Positions 44,102 to 54,166 of a stretch of DNA of 64,000 nt are shown here, piece after piece. Within the stretch, counting starts at the first letter, position 1, and the number at the start of each line of letters is the position of its first letter. Source of the DNA: SHVO01 sp041905525. GTDB lineage: Bacteria > Pseudomonadota > Alphaproteobacteria > Rhodospirillales > Rhodospirillaceae. The position numbers and the translations under genes are program-made. Below the pieces are notes generated by a model, which was not told where the DNA came from, did not search any database, and saw only the letters and a list, made by a program, of their open reading frames with translations. The stretch is taken from positions 62,001 through 126,000 of the forward strand of contig JAYRKY010000002.1 of the NCBI GenBank assembly GCA_041905525.1. The letters are read 5' to 3'.

Positions 44102-45501
44102 CCCGCCAGGGGCAGGAAGACCGCGAAGGTCGATCCCTTTCCAATCTCGCTTTCGATCGTCAGCGCGCCGCGGTGGCGGATAGTGATGTGCTTCACGATC
44201 GCCAGACCCAGGCCCGTCCCGCCGAGCTGGCGCGAGCGCGCATTGTCGACGCGGTAGAAGCGCTCCGTCAGCCGGGCGAGATGCTCGCGAGGGATGCCTT
44301 CGCCATAATCCTTCACGGCCACGCGCAGGCACGGCCCGCGCCCCGGCATGTCCTTCGGACGGGTTTCGCTCACGCCCACCTCGATATCCACGCCTTTCTC
44401 GCCGCCGTACTTCACCGCATTGCTGAGAAGATTGAAGAACACCTGATACAGCTCGTTGATGTCGGCGACGACCTTCGGGGGATCGCCCACCGCCGAAACG
44501 CGCAGCACCGGCTTCTGGGTCGCGCCCTGTTTCTCGATCAATTCGATGACATTGCGCAACGTGGGCATCACATCCACCGCATCGGTGGGCCGCGAGTGTT
44601 CGTGCAGTTCGATGCGCGACAGGGACAAAAGATCGTCGATCAGCCGCTTCATGCGTTCCGCCTGGGTCAGCATGATCGGCAGGAACTTGGCTCGCGCCTC
44701 CGGATCGTCCTTCGCCGGTCCTAGCAGCGTTTCGGTGAAGCCGAGCACGCTGGCGAGGGGGGTGCGTAATTCATGGCTGGCGTTGGCCACGAAATCGGCG
44801 CGCATCTGGTCCATCTTAAGACGTTCGGTCTGATCATGGAGCAGAAGCAGGGCCGCCGGCCCCTCCTGGCTTGGGCTCGGCAACGGCACGACCGCGGCGA
44901 TAAAGGTGCGCTCCAGCGGCGCGGGCAGGGTGAACTCCGCCTCGCTGCGCTTGGCCTGGGCGAGGGCGCCGTCGGCGGCTTCCAGCACCTTTGGATCGCG
45001 GATGATGCCGGCGAGATCGCGGCCCACGAGCGGGCCCGCCGTGCGTTCCATCTCGAACAGCTCGCGCGCGGCACCGTTCGTGCTAACGACGCGGCGTCGG
45101 TGATCGAGGATGAAAAGGGGATCGGGCAGGCTGTCGAGAATGTTCTGGCGGGACCGTGCAAGAGCGCCCGCCTCGTCGCGGCGCTCCGTCCACAGCTTGC
45201 GCAGCGCGGTGATCGCCGACAGGAGCCGCCGGGCTGTCGCCGAACGGCTGAGCTGCGGCGCGGGCGCATCCGGATCGGCCAGCATCCGTTCGGCGTAGTC
45301 GATCATGAGATCGAAATCGGCGAGGCGGGTGAACACCAGCACCGCCATCATCACGAATACCGCCGCGGCGGAGATCAGGGCGGCCTCCCAGGAAAGCCGC
45401 TCCGTCGCGGCCAGGACCGCGAGCACGCTCCACGCGGGGATGCAGGGGCCGACGGCCCATGCCGTCAAGCGGCGCAGGGAAGCGAAATTCGTCGGCGCCA
45501 T
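44098..45501 (-). CDS. phoR: PhoR-type sensor histidine kinase
   Basis: A 467-aa membrane sensor kinase with two N-terminal hydrophobic segments (about 12-31 and 40-58), a very short periplasmic part, a PAS domain (about 120-225, SLPDPLFILDHRRRVVSTNG), HisKA with phospho-accepting His243 in ANASHELRTPLASVLGF, and HATPase_c (NLLSNAVKYGG, GTGLGLAIVKHI). This is the architecture of PhoR, the phosphate-starvation kinase. No response regulator or pst genes are in the window; the maeB gene precedes it by 19 bp on the same strand. Assignment to PhoR rather than another PAS kinase is likely but not certain. Confidence 0.85.
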   Translation of the reverse strand: MAPTNFASLRRLTAWAVGPCIPAWSVLAVLAATERLSWEAALISAAAVFVMMAVLVFTRLADFDLMIDYAERMLADPDAPAPQLSRSATARRLLSAITALRKLWTERRDEAGALARSRQNILDSLPDPLFILDHRRRVVSTNGAARELFEMERTAGPLVGRDLAGIIRDPKVLEAADGALAQAKRSEAEFTLPAPLERTFIAAVVPLPSPSQEGPAALLLLHDQTERLKMDQMRADFVANASHELRTPLASVLGFTETLLGPAKDDPEARAKFLPIMLTQAERMKRLIDDLLSLSRIELHEHSRPTDAVDVMPTLRNVIELIEKQGATQKPVLRVSAVGDPPKVVADINELYQVFFNLLSNAVKYGGEKGVDIEVGVSETRPKDMPGRGPCLRVAVKDYGEGIPREHLARLTERFYRVDNARSRQLGGTGLGLAIVKHITIRHRGALTIESEIGKGSTFAVFLPLAG

Positions 45502-45520
45502 CTGTCCCGGATCTGGGGTC

Positions 45521-47848
45521 CTAAAGGAGTTTCGGTGTGCAGGAGTGTGCGGCCATCAAGGCCATCTGTACAAGGTCCGTCACCGAGGCGTCCATATTCA
45601 CAATCTGGACCGGCTTCTCGAGGCCGACCAGCATGGGGCCGATGGTCGAGGCGGCGTTGAGGCGCTGAACCAGTTTGGTGGAGATGGTGGCCGCGTGCAG
45701 CCCCGGCATCACCAGCACGTTGGCCGCGCCCGTCAGCTTACAGAAGGGGTACAGCTTGCGGTCCGGATCGAGCGCGACATCAACGTTCATTTCGCCGTCG
45801 AACTCGAAGTCGATCTCGCCCGCGGCGTCGGCCTCGTTCAGCAACATCATGGCGCCCCGCACGCGCTCGGGGATCACGCCGCGCGGATTTCCGAAGTTGG
45901 AATAGGACAGAAGCGCGACCTTGGGCTCATAGCCCAGACGCCTCACAGCGGCGGCGCTCTCGATGGAGATACGCGCAAGGTCCTCCTCCGAGGGGCGTTC
46001 ATGCACGGCGGTATCGGCGACAAAAAGCGTGCGCCCGCGCGCCACGATCATGGTGAGACCGAAGATGGGCGCGTGCGGCGTCGCGTCGATGACCTGGCGG
46101 ACTTCTCTCAACGCCGTGTGATAGTTCCGTGTCAGGCCCGTGACCATTGTGTCGGCGTGGCCGAACGCGAGCATGCAGGCGGCGAAGATATTGCGGTCCT
46201 GATTGACCATGCGCTCGGCATCGCGCTGGAGGTAACCTTGGCGCTGCAACCGGCTGTACAGAAACTCCGCATACTGCGCGACGGAGGGATTCTCGCGCGC
46301 GTTGGTGATGGTGATGCCCTCCAGGTCTTCCGGGCGCAGCGCCAGATTCTCAATGGTTTCCTCAAGCTTGCGGCGGCGGGCGACCAGGATCGCCTTGCCA
46401 TATCCGGCATTGCGATAGGCGATGGCGGCGCGCAGCGAACGCTCCTCCTCGCCTTCGGCGAACACCACCGTGCGCGGCGAGCGCATCACGTCATTGCTGA
46501 CCGTTTGCAGCGTCGCCGCCGTGGGGTCGAGGCGCGCCGTCAGCTGTTTGCGATAGGCGGCCATGTCGGTCACCGGCTTGCGCGCGACGCCGCTGTCCAT
46601 GGCGGCCTGCGCCACGGCGGGCGGAACGGTCGCGATCAGGCGCGGGTCGAACGGCACCGGAATAATGTACTCGCGCCCGTAGCGCAGCTTGCGTCCGGCG
46701 TAGGCCGCGGCGACCTCTTCGGGCACGTCCTGGCGCGCAAGATCGGCGAGGGCACGCGCCGCCGCCAGCTTCATTTCCTCGTTGATCGTGCGCGCACGCA
46801 CATCCAGCGCGCCGCGGAAGATGAACGGAAAGCCGAGCACGTTGTTCACCTGATTCGGATAGTCGGAGCGGCCCGTCGCGACGATGGCGTCGTCGCGCAC
46901 CTCGGCCACTTCCTCCGGCGTGATTTCCGGATCGGGATTCGCCATGGCGAAGATGATCGGGTTCTTGGCCATGGTCTTCACCATGGCCGGCGTCACCGCG
47001 CCTTTCACCGATAGGCCGAAGAACACATCCGCGCCGTCCAAGGCCTCGGCCAGGGTACGCGCTTTCGTTTCGGCGGCGTGCGCGGTCTTCCATTGATTCA
47101 TATTCTCGGTGCGGCCCCTGTACACCACGCCTTTCGAATCGCACATGATCACGTTCTCGGCGCGCACGCCGAGGGCCTTGGCGAGTTCGAGGCAGGAGAT
47201 GGCCGCGGCGCCGGCGCCGTTCAGCACCAGCTTCACGTCGGCAAGATCGCGCCCTGTGAGATCGCAGGCGTTGAGCAGGCCGGCGGCGCAGATGATCGCG
47301 GTGCCGTGCTGGTCGTCATGGAACACCGGGATGTCCATGAGCTCGCGCAGGCGGCTTTCGATGATGAAACACTCTGGGGCCTTGATGTCCTCAAGATTGA
47401 TGCCGCCGAAACTCGGGCCCAGATAGCGCACGCAGTTGATGAACTCGTCCACGTCGCGGGTATCGACCTCAAGATCGATACCGTCGACGTCGGCGAATTT
47501 CTTGAACAGCACCGCCTTGCCTTCCATCACCGGCTTTCCGGCCAGCGCGCCGAGATCGCCGAGACCCAGAACGGCGGTGCCGTTGGAGATGACGGCGACC
47601 AGGTTGCCCTTTGCGGTGTAGTCGTAGGCAGTGTCCGGGTCGCGCGCGATCTCGAGGCACGGCGCGGCGACGCCCGGGGAGTAGGCAAGCGAAAGATCGT
47701 GCTGGGTGGTCAGCGGCTTCGTCGCCGTGATCTCGATTTTGCCAGGGCGGCCGCTGGCATGCATGGCGAGGGATTCTTGATCGAAGTTGCGCCGTACCGG
47801 CCGCTTCTTCTGCTCCACACCCGTTGTCTTCGGCGCGTCGCTGCTCAT
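45521..47848 (-). CDS. maeB: NADP-dependent malic enzyme with phosphotransacetylase-like domain
   Basis: Oxidatively decarboxylates malate to pyruvate. At 775 aa it is the large MaeB type: an N-terminal malic enzyme part (about 1-430, SLAYSPGVAAPCLEIA, FHDDQHGTAII, VLNGAGAAAISC) fused to a C-terminal phosphate acetyltransferase-like domain (about 445-775) that in studied enzymes is regulatory (acetyl-CoA sensing). ATG 47848 has a strong GGAGGGGA ribosome site 6-7 bp upstream, so the longer frame to 47905 is rejected. Divergent from mutS; a candidate promoter with an overlapping inverted repeat is described at 47904-47942. Confidence 0.96.
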   Translation of the reverse strand: MSSDAPKTTGVEQKKRPVRRNFDQESLAMHASGRPGKIEITATKPLTTQHDLSLAYSPGVAAPCLEIARDPDTAYDYTAKGNLVAVISNGTAVLGLGDLGALAGKPVMEGKAVLFKKFADVDGIDLEVDTRDVDEFINCVRYLGPSFGGINLEDIKAPECFIIESRLRELMDIPVFHDDQHGTAIICAAGLLNACDLTGRDLADVKLVLNGAGAAAISCLELAKALGVRAENVIMCDSKGVVYRGRTENMNQWKTAHAAETKARTLAEALDGADVFFGLSVKGAVTPAMVKTMAKNPIIFAMANPDPEITPEEVAEVRDDAIVATGRSDYPNQVNNVLGFPFIFRGALDVRARTINEEMKLAAARALADLARQDVPEEVAAAYAGRKLRYGREYIIPVPFDPRLIATVPPAVAQAAMDSGVARKPVTDMAAYRKQLTARLDPTAATLQTVSNDVMRSPRTVVFAEGEEERSLRAAIAYRNAGYGKAILVARRRKLEETIENLALRPEDLEGITITNARENPSVAQYAEFLYSRLQRQGYLQRDAERMVNQDRNIFAACMLAFGHADTMVTGLTRNYHTALREVRQVIDATPHAPIFGLTMIVARGRTLFVADTAVHERPSEEDLARISIESAAAVRRLGYEPKVALLSYSNFGNPRGVIPERVRGAMMLLNEADAAGEIDFEFDGEMNVDVALDPDRKLYPFCKLTGAANVLVMPGLHAATISTKLVQRLNAASTIGPMLVGLEKPVQIVNMDASVTDLVQMALMAAHSCTPKLL

Positions 47849-47903
47849 CCGTGTCCCCTCCAGTTTACATTCGCTCAGGGCTCTCACCGGCCCTGTTGAT
47901 AAC

Positions 47904-47932
47904 ATTGTGCCGCGCCGGTCTGCTCATTGCAA
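47904..47932 (-). promoter_or_regulatory. Candidate maeB promoter
   Basis: On the minus strand TTGCAA (complement of 47927-47932) and CACAAT (complement of 47904-47909) are spaced by 17 bp, about 55 bp upstream of the maeB start. The -35 lies inside the 8-3-8 inverted repeat at 47924-47942. Confidence 0.5.
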
Positions 47933-47942
47933 AATGCAATGA
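47924..47942. promoter_or_regulatory. Perfect 8-3-8 inverted repeat, probable operator
   Basis: TCATTGCA-AAA-TGCAATGA is a perfect inverted repeat in the maeB-mutS spacer. Its size and overlap with the candidate maeB -35 are typical of a repressor operator. The regulator is not recognised; the ATTGCA-N3-TGCAAT core does not match CIRCE, parS or a DnaA box. Confidence 0.6.
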
Positions 47943-48093
47943 TACCAACGCGCTGCACCGCACACGCGGCGCGTCGCGGGCGGCGGGCGCGCGGCGGAAT
48001 TTTGCCGGTCGTTCTCCCTTTCGCGCGTGCGCGGCTTGTTATAGTGAGAAGACTCCGCGCGTCTACCCACATCTAGAGTCTTGGATCGCACCG

Positions 48094-50841
48094 TTGCCGG
48101 ATGAAACACACGAGACCGCGCCCGTAGCGGCGTCTTCGTCCGCCGGCGGCGAAGCGACAACGCCGATGATGAGCCAGTATCTGTCCGTGAAGGCCGGATA
48201 CCCCGACGCGCTGCTCTTCTACCGGATGGGCGATTTCTACGAACTGTTCTTCGACGACGCGGCCAAGGCGGCCGCCGCTCTCGACATCGCGCTGACCAAG
48301 CGCGGAAAGCACCTTGGCGAAGACATCCCCATGTGCGGCGTGCCGGTGCATTCGCACGAGGCCTATCTCGCGCGGCTGATCCGGGCCGGCTTCAAGGTCG
48401 CGGTCTGCGAGCAAATGGAAGACCCGGCCGAGGCCAAGAAGCGCGGCTCGAAGTCGGTGGTGCGGCGCGACGTGGTGCGCCTGATCACACCGGGAACGCT
48501 CACCGAGGATTCCCTTCTCGATGCGCGGTCGCACAATTACCTCGCGGCCCTGGCGCAGGTGAAGGGCGATCCCGAACAGGAATTCGGTCTTGCCTGGCTG
48601 GATGTGTCCACCGGCGACTTCCAACTGCAGCCGGTGCGGCGCGCCGGCCTCACGGCCGCGCTCGCGCGTCTCGAACCCGGCGAGCTTCTGGTGTCGGAAA
48701 AGGTCTTTCTCGATCCCGAGATGGCCGCATTGCTGGAGCCGTGGAAGCGCCGCCTCTCGCCGCTGCCGACGCCGCGCTTTGATTCGGAAAACGCCCGCAA
48801 ACGGCTGGAGAAGCTGTTTGCCGTCGGCACGCTGGACGCCTTCGGCGCCTTCTCGCGCGCCGAAACCGCCGCCGCCGGGGTACTGGTCGACTATGTCGAG
48901 CTGACGCAGAAAGGCAAGCTGCCCAGCCTCTCGTCGCCGCAGCGTCTGTCGGTGGGCGCGGTCATGGAGATCGATGCGGCGACGCGGCGCAATCTGGAGC
49001 TGACCCAAACCCTTTCCGGTGAGCGCCGCGGCAGTCTCCTGTCGGTCATCGACCGGACCGTGACTGGCGCGGGAGCGCGTCTGCTTGCGAGTCATCTGAA
49101 CGCACCTCTGACCGACCCCGCGCCGATCAATGAACGGCTCGACGCCGTGACCTTCTTTGTCACCGCACAGCCCGCGCGCGAGCGTTTGCGCGCCGCCCTC
49201 GCGCAATGCCCGGATCTCGAGCGCGCCTTGTCGCGCCTTTCGCTAGGCCGCGGCGGTCCGCGCGATCTCGCCTGCATGCGCGATGCGCTGAGCCAAGTGC
49301 CGCAGCTGCGCGCCGGGATCATGGAGCTTCCCGCCAGCTTGCTTCCGCCTTCGCCGCTGGTCGCGCGGCATCTCACCGCCCTCGGCCGGCACGAGGCGCT
49401 GGTCGCGCGGCTGACACGCGCACTTGCGCCGGAACTTCCCCTTCTGTCGCGCGACGGCGGCTTCATCGCACCGGGCTACGACGCAACGCTCGATGAACTC
49501 CTCGCCTTGCGCGACGAAAGCCGTAAGCTCATCGCCGGACTGCAAGCGCGCTATGTCGATCTCTCCGGCGTCACGGCGCTGAAGATCAGGCACAACAATA
49601 TCCTCGGTTACTATATCGAGACGCCCGGAAAGCCCGGCGAAGCGTTGATGGACAAAGCCCGCGCCGGCGGGCCCGAGGCGATCTTTATTCACCGCCAGAG
49701 CATGGCGAACGCCATGCGCTTTACCACGGTGGAACTGTCCGAGCTCGAAGACAAGATCCGCTCCGCCGCCGATAAAGCGCTCGCCCTTGAACTGAAACTC
49801 TTCGCCGATCTTGTTGCCGAAGTCCTGGCCCACCGCGCCGAGATCGCGGCCGCGGCGGCGGCGATGGCGGGACTCGATGTCGCGTCGGCCCTGGCGCAGC
49901 TTGCGGTCGACGAAAACCACGTTCGTCCTGAAATCGACGACACGCGCGCCTTCGAAATCTCCGGCGGCCGTCATCCCGTCGTCGACGCGGTGCTGAAGCC
50001 GCAGGGGGTGTCGTTTGTCGCCAACGACTGTGTCCTCGGCGACGGCGCGAAGAAGAACGGACGGCTGTGGTTGATCACCGGACCCAACATGGCCGGCAAA
50101 AGCACTTTCCTGCGCCAGAACGCGTTGATCGCGCTTATGGCACAGATGGGCGCCTACGTTCCGGCCGCCGCGGCGCATATCGGCACCATCGACCGCCTGT
50201 TCAGCCGCGTCGGCGCGGCGGACGATCTGGCGCGCGGGCGGTCCACCTTCATGGTCGAGATGGTCGAAACCGCCGCCATCCTCAACCAAGCGACGCCGCG
50301 CTCCTTTGTGATTCTCGATGAAATCGGCCGCGGCACGGCGACCTTCGACGGCCTGTCCATCGCTTGGGCCAGCTTGGAGCATCTGCACGACATCAATAAG
50401 TGCCGCGCCCTGTTCGCGACCCACTACCATGAACTCACGGCGCTCGCGTCGCGGCTGCCCGACCTCGCGCCGCATACCATGCGCGTGAAGGAGTGGCAGG
50501 GCGACGTGGTCTTCCTGCACGAGGTCGCGCCCGGGGCGGCCGACAGGTCCTATGGGATCCATGTCGGACGCCTTGCAGGGCTGCCGCCGGCCGTCATCGC
50601 CCGCGCCGAGCAGGTGCTGGCCATTCTGGAAAAAGACCAGCAGGGCGGCGGCACGGCGCGTCTCGCCGACGACCTTCCCTTGTTCGCGGCCGTCGCGAAA
50701 CCCGCCTCGGGCCCCGTCCGCCCGGCGGAACCCTCGCCGGTGGAGGCGGCCCTCGCCGAGGTCTCCCCGGACAGTATGAGTCCCCGGGAAGCGCTCGAAC
50801 TTCTCTATCGTCTCAAGGGTATGGTCGCCGAAAAGACCTGA
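48094..50841 (+). CDS. mutS: DNA mismatch repair protein MutS
   Basis: Recognises mismatches and recruits MutL. Mismatch-binding domain I contains the PMMSQYLSVKAGYPDALLFY region with the FYE-type clamp in GDFYELFFDDA; the C-terminal ATPase has Walker A ITGPNMAGKS, FMVEMVETAAIL and Walker B ILDEIGRGTAT. The frame is open far upstream (to 47824). No ATG precedes the conserved TPMM block, so TTG 48094 (915 aa, close to the family norm) is proposed; ATG 48166 would cut conserved residues. The start is therefore uncertain while the identity is secure. Confidence 0.95.
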   Translation: MPDETHETAPVAASSSAGGEATTPMMSQYLSVKAGYPDALLFYRMGDFYELFFDDAAKAAAALDIALTKRGKHLGEDIPMCGVPVHSHEAYLARLIRAGFKVAVCEQMEDPAEAKKRGSKSVVRRDVVRLITPGTLTEDSLLDARSHNYLAALAQVKGDPEQEFGLAWLDVSTGDFQLQPVRRAGLTAALARLEPGELLVSEKVFLDPEMAALLEPWKRRLSPLPTPRFDSENARKRLEKLFAVGTLDAFGAFSRAETAAAGVLVDYVELTQKGKLPSLSSPQRLSVGAVMEIDAATRRNLELTQTLSGERRGSLLSVIDRTVTGAGARLLASHLNAPLTDPAPINERLDAVTFFVTAQPARERLRAALAQCPDLERALSRLSLGRGGPRDLACMRDALSQVPQLRAGIMELPASLLPPSPLVARHLTALGRHEALVARLTRALAPELPLLSRDGGFIAPGYDATLDELLALRDESRKLIAGLQARYVDLSGVTALKIRHNNILGYYIETPGKPGEALMDKARAGGPEAIFIHRQSMANAMRFTTVELSELEDKIRSAADKALALELKLFADLVAEVLAHRAEIAAAAAAMAGLDVASALAQLAVDENHVRPEIDDTRAFEISGGRHPVVDAVLKPQGVSFVANDCVLGDGAKKNGRLWLITGPNMAGKSTFLRQNALIALMAQMGAYVPAAAAHIGTIDRLFSRVGAADDLARGRSTFMVEMVETAAILNQATPRSFVILDEIGRGTATFDGLSIAWASLEHLHDINKCRALFATHYHELTALASRLPDLAPHTMRVKEWQGDVVFLHEVAPGAADRSYGIHVGRLAGLPPAVIARAEQVLAILEKDQQGGGTARLADDLPLFAAVAKPASGPVRPAEPSPVEAALAEVSPDSMSPREALELLYRLKGMVAEKT

Positions 50842-50875
50842 AACGGGCCGGGCGCGCCTCTGCTATAGTGGGACC

Positions 50876-51277
50876 ATGTTCGAGATCGATCCCGACAAGC
50901 CGAATATCCCCGCGCTGGCGCGCATTCTTTCGGGCATGGGCCTCCTGCTGCTCGTGGGCAGCGTGGTCTCCATGATGCTCGCCTTTTCGGGCTATGCCTG
51001 GGTGAACGAGATTTACGCGATGGCGGGCGCGGCGGGGGCCTGCCTGCTTGCGCTGCTCTTCCTCGGTCAGGCCAAGATCATCGAGGCGCTGGCTGTGGTC
51101 AGCGCGCGGGTGAAGTCGCGTTTCGCCATTGATGCCGCCGCCGCCAAGATCGGCGCGCCGTCCGCCGCCCCTGCGCCCAATACCGCGTGGGCCGGTCCGA
51201 CCGTCGCCAAGCCGAAGGACCGCGTCATCACCGTGCCGGCGGATCAGGCGCGGCAGTCGGGCTTTAACGTAAGATAG
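50876..51277 (+). CDS. Small hypothetical membrane protein between mutS and glnD
   Basis: A 133-aa protein with two hydrophobic segments (about 18-38 and 46-64), a short acidic N-terminus with several prolines, and a soluble Ala/Pro-rich C-terminal half. No known domain was recognised. It is flanked by mutS (34 bp upstream) and glnD on the same strand and might be co-transcribed with them. A function cannot be given. Confidence 0.75.
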   Translation: MFEIDPDKPNIPALARILSGMGLLLLVGSVVSMMLAFSGYAWVNEIYAMAGAAGACLLALLFLGQAKIIEALAVVSARVKSRFAIDAAAAKIGAPSAAPAPNTAWAGPTVAKPKDRVITVPADQARQSGFNVR

Positions 51278-51344
51278 GTTGTCGGCCCGCGGATCGGGCC
51301 TCATATATCGCGCGGCCGCCGCGCATCCTCGGAAACGACGAACC

Positions 51345-54146
51345 TTGTCCAGCATCCATCAACCTCGCGAGATCATCGACCGGCGGCGGCTTGAAATGGA
51401 GCTCGACGAAGCGGTGACCGGCGCCCGGGACGAGGCCAAACGCGCCATCCTGATCGCGAAACTGAAAGCGGCCCAAGCCGCCGGCACCGCGGTCATTCGC
51501 GAGCGGTTCGAGAAGGGCGGCGCCAGCGGCGCCGATACCGTCGCCGCGCATAGCTATCTCATGGATCAACTGATCCGGGTGCTCTACGATTTCGCCACCA
51601 CCCATGTTCTGTCGCGCGGCGTGCCCACCAAGGGCGAGCGCATCTCCATCGTCGCCATCGGCGGCTATGGGCGCGGCGAACTTGCGCCGCTGTCGGACAT
51701 CGATCTTCTGTTCCTGCTGCCCTACAAGCAGACGCCCTTCTCCGAGCAGCTGGTCGAGTTCATGCTTTATGCGCTCTGGGACCTGGGCCTCAAGGTCGGT
51801 CACGCGGTGCGCTCCGTGGACGACAATATCACCCACGCCAAATCCGATTTCACCATCCGCACCACGCTGCTCGAAGCGCGCTGGGTGTGGGGCGATCAGG
51901 AACTCGCCAACGAGCTGATTGCCCGCTTCAAGAAGGAAGTGAAACGCGGCACCGCGCAGGAATTCGTCAAAGCGAAGCTTGCCGAACGCGACGAGCGTCA
52001 CCAGAAGCTGGGTGACTCGCGCTATCGTCTCGAGCCCAACGTCAAGGAAGACAAAGGCGGCCTGCGCGATCTGCATACCCTGTTCTGGATCGCCAAATAT
52101 CTCTACGGCGTGTCCGACATCCGCAAGCTGACCGACAACGGAATCATCGACGACGATGCCGCCGCGCGCTTCGTAAAGGCGCACGACTTTTTGTCGACGG
52201 TGCGCTGTTACCTGCACTATCTCACGGGGCGCACCGACAACCGCCTGACGTTCGATCTTCAGCGCGAAATCGCGCCGCGCCTGGGTTACACCGACCGCGC
52301 CGGCGCCGCGGCGGTCGAGCGATTCATGCGCCACTACTTCCTCGTCGCCCGCGACGTGGGTGACCTCACGCGCATCTTCTGCACGCTGCTGGAGGAAGGG
52401 CAGCCGAAGAAGGGCATGGCGCGCCTGACCGCGCGGTGGCGTCAACGCACCATCGATGGCTTTGTCGTCGACGGCGGTCGCATCGGGGTCAAGGATCCCG
52501 CGGTATTCGCCGCCGAACCGTTGAAGCTGCTCACCATCTTCTTCACCGCGCTCGAGCATAATCTGGACTTCCAGCCCGCGGTATTGCGCGCCATCGCCCA
52601 CCACGCGCGCGGCGTGACCGGCTTGCGCACGGATCCCGAGGCCAACCGTATTTTCCTCGACATCCTCACGCACAAGAACGGCGCGGAGAACACCTTGCGC
52701 CTGATGAGTGAATGCGGCGTCTTCGGCCGCTTCATTCCGGACTTCGCCCGCGTCGTCGCGCAGATGCAGTACGACATGTACCACGTGTACACGACCGATG
52801 AGCATACCATCCGCGCCATCGGCATCCTGAACCGGATCGAACAAGGCAAGCTCAAGAGCGAACTACCGATTTCCTCCGACGTGATTCACAAAATCGATTC
52901 CAAGCGTGCGCTCTATGTCGCGGTGCTGCTGCACGATATCGCTAAGGGCCGCGGCGGCGACCACTCGGATATCGGCGCGGATATCGCGCTGCATCTCTGT
53001 CCGCGCCTCGGGCTCACGCCCGCCGAGACCGAGACTGTTAGCTGGCTGGTGAAACATCACCTGCTGATGAGCAATACCGCCTTCAAACGCGATCTCGACG
53101 ACCCCGCCACGATCACGCGGTTCGCCGAACTGGTGCAGTCGCCGGAACGGCTCAAGCTGCTCGTGATTCTCACCTGCGCCGATATCCGCGCGGTAGGGCC
53201 CACCGTCTGGAACAACTGGAAGGCCACGCTGCTGAAGGAGCTGTTCACGCGCGCCGACCAGGTCATGCGCGGGAGCCAGGCGGACGCGGGCATCGACGTG
53301 CGCGTCACCAAAGCCAAGGAAGCGCTGGCCGGGCGCCTGGCCGATTGGCCCGCGCACACGCGCGAGAGTCTGCTCGGTCTTGCGTCACCGGCCTTCTGGC
53401 TGGGCGAGGACACGGACACGCACGAACGCATGGCGCATTTCATGCGCGCCGCGGATGAGGTGGGCGAGAAGATCGCCATAGACTTCACGGTGGACGCGGA
53501 ACGCGACGCGACCCTGATGAGCCTCTACACCCCCGACCATCCGGGCCTCTTCGCGCGTATCGCCGGCGCACTGGCGCTCGCGGGTGTTTCGGTCGTGGAC
53601 GCGAAGATCGTGACCCTATCGAACGGCATGGCGCTCGATACCTTCGCCATCCAGGATTTCGAAGGCCACGCCATCCCCATCGATCACCGCACGCAGCGCA
53701 TCAAGAGCCGCATCATCTCGGCCCTCGAAGGCCGCATGCGGCTCAATCAGGAACTGCCGAAGGTCACGTCGCGCCTGCCGTCGCGCGTCCAGGCTCTCGA
53801 AGTCCCGCCGCGCGTCATCATCGACAACACCGCGTCCAAGGTCTGCAGCGTGATCGAGATCAACGGCCATGACCGGCCCGGGTTCCTGTTCGACGTCACC
53901 AAGACCCTGACGGATCTGGGCTTGCAGATCTTCTCGGCGCATATCTCCACCTATGGCGAGCGCGTAGTGGACGTGTTCTACGTCAAGGATGTGTTCGGCA
54001 TGCGCATCGAGAACGAGACAAAAATCCGCCAGATTCGCGATGCACTTGGAAAGGCGATCGGGGTCGCGGCGGGGGACGTCTCGGTTCAGCAGCGTCCCGG
54101 TCTCTCCTCCGCCGGGTCCGCGCCGCCCGCTTCGGCCGCCGAATAG
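51345..54146 (+). CDS. glnD: Bifunctional PII uridylyltransferase/uridylyl-removing enzyme GlnD
   Basis: Glutamine sensor that uridylylates PII (GlnB/GlnK) under nitrogen limitation and reverses this when glutamine is high. Domains in order: nucleotidyltransferase with GGYGRGELAPLSDIDLLF (106-123), HD hydrolase with LLHDIAKGRGGDHSDIG in the middle, and two C-terminal ACT domains (YTPDHPGLFARIAGALA; NGHDRPGFLFDVTKTL). No ATG precedes the conserved PREIIDRRRL start, so TTG 51345 with GGA upstream is proposed (933 aa); the frame itself opens at 51279. murJ follows 20 bp downstream, as in many alphaproteobacteria. Confidence 0.95.
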   Translation: MSSIHQPREIIDRRRLEMELDEAVTGARDEAKRAILIAKLKAAQAAGTAVIRERFEKGGASGADTVAAHSYLMDQLIRVLYDFATTHVLSRGVPTKGERISIVAIGGYGRGELAPLSDIDLLFLLPYKQTPFSEQLVEFMLYALWDLGLKVGHAVRSVDDNITHAKSDFTIRTTLLEARWVWGDQELANELIARFKKEVKRGTAQEFVKAKLAERDERHQKLGDSRYRLEPNVKEDKGGLRDLHTLFWIAKYLYGVSDIRKLTDNGIIDDDAAARFVKAHDFLSTVRCYLHYLTGRTDNRLTFDLQREIAPRLGYTDRAGAAAVERFMRHYFLVARDVGDLTRIFCTLLEEGQPKKGMARLTARWRQRTIDGFVVDGGRIGVKDPAVFAAEPLKLLTIFFTALEHNLDFQPAVLRAIAHHARGVTGLRTDPEANRIFLDILTHKNGAENTLRLMSECGVFGRFIPDFARVVAQMQYDMYHVYTTDEHTIRAIGILNRIEQGKLKSELPISSDVIHKIDSKRALYVAVLLHDIAKGRGGDHSDIGADIALHLCPRLGLTPAETETVSWLVKHHLLMSNTAFKRDLDDPATITRFAELVQSPERLKLLVILTCADIRAVGPTVWNNWKATLLKELFTRADQVMRGSQADAGIDVRVTKAKEALAGRLADWPAHTRESLLGLASPAFWLGEDTDTHERMAHFMRAADEVGEKIAIDFTVDAERDATLMSLYTPDHPGLFARIAGALALAGVSVVDAKIVTLSNGMALDTFAIQDFEGHAIPIDHRTQRIKSRIISALEGRMRLNQELPKVTSRLPSRVQALEVPPRVIIDNTASKVCSVIEINGHDRPGFLFDVTKTLTDLGLQIFSAHISTYGERVVDVFYVKDVFGMRIENETKIRQIRDALGKAIGVAAGDVSVQQRPGLSSAGSAPPASAAE

Positions 54147-54166
54147 CGGCTCACACTAGGACTTTT

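Noticed and set aside
52784..52800. CACGTG palindrome inside glnD that resembles parS
   Set aside because: Only the CACGTG core and a few flanking bases match, and it is far from the other sites.
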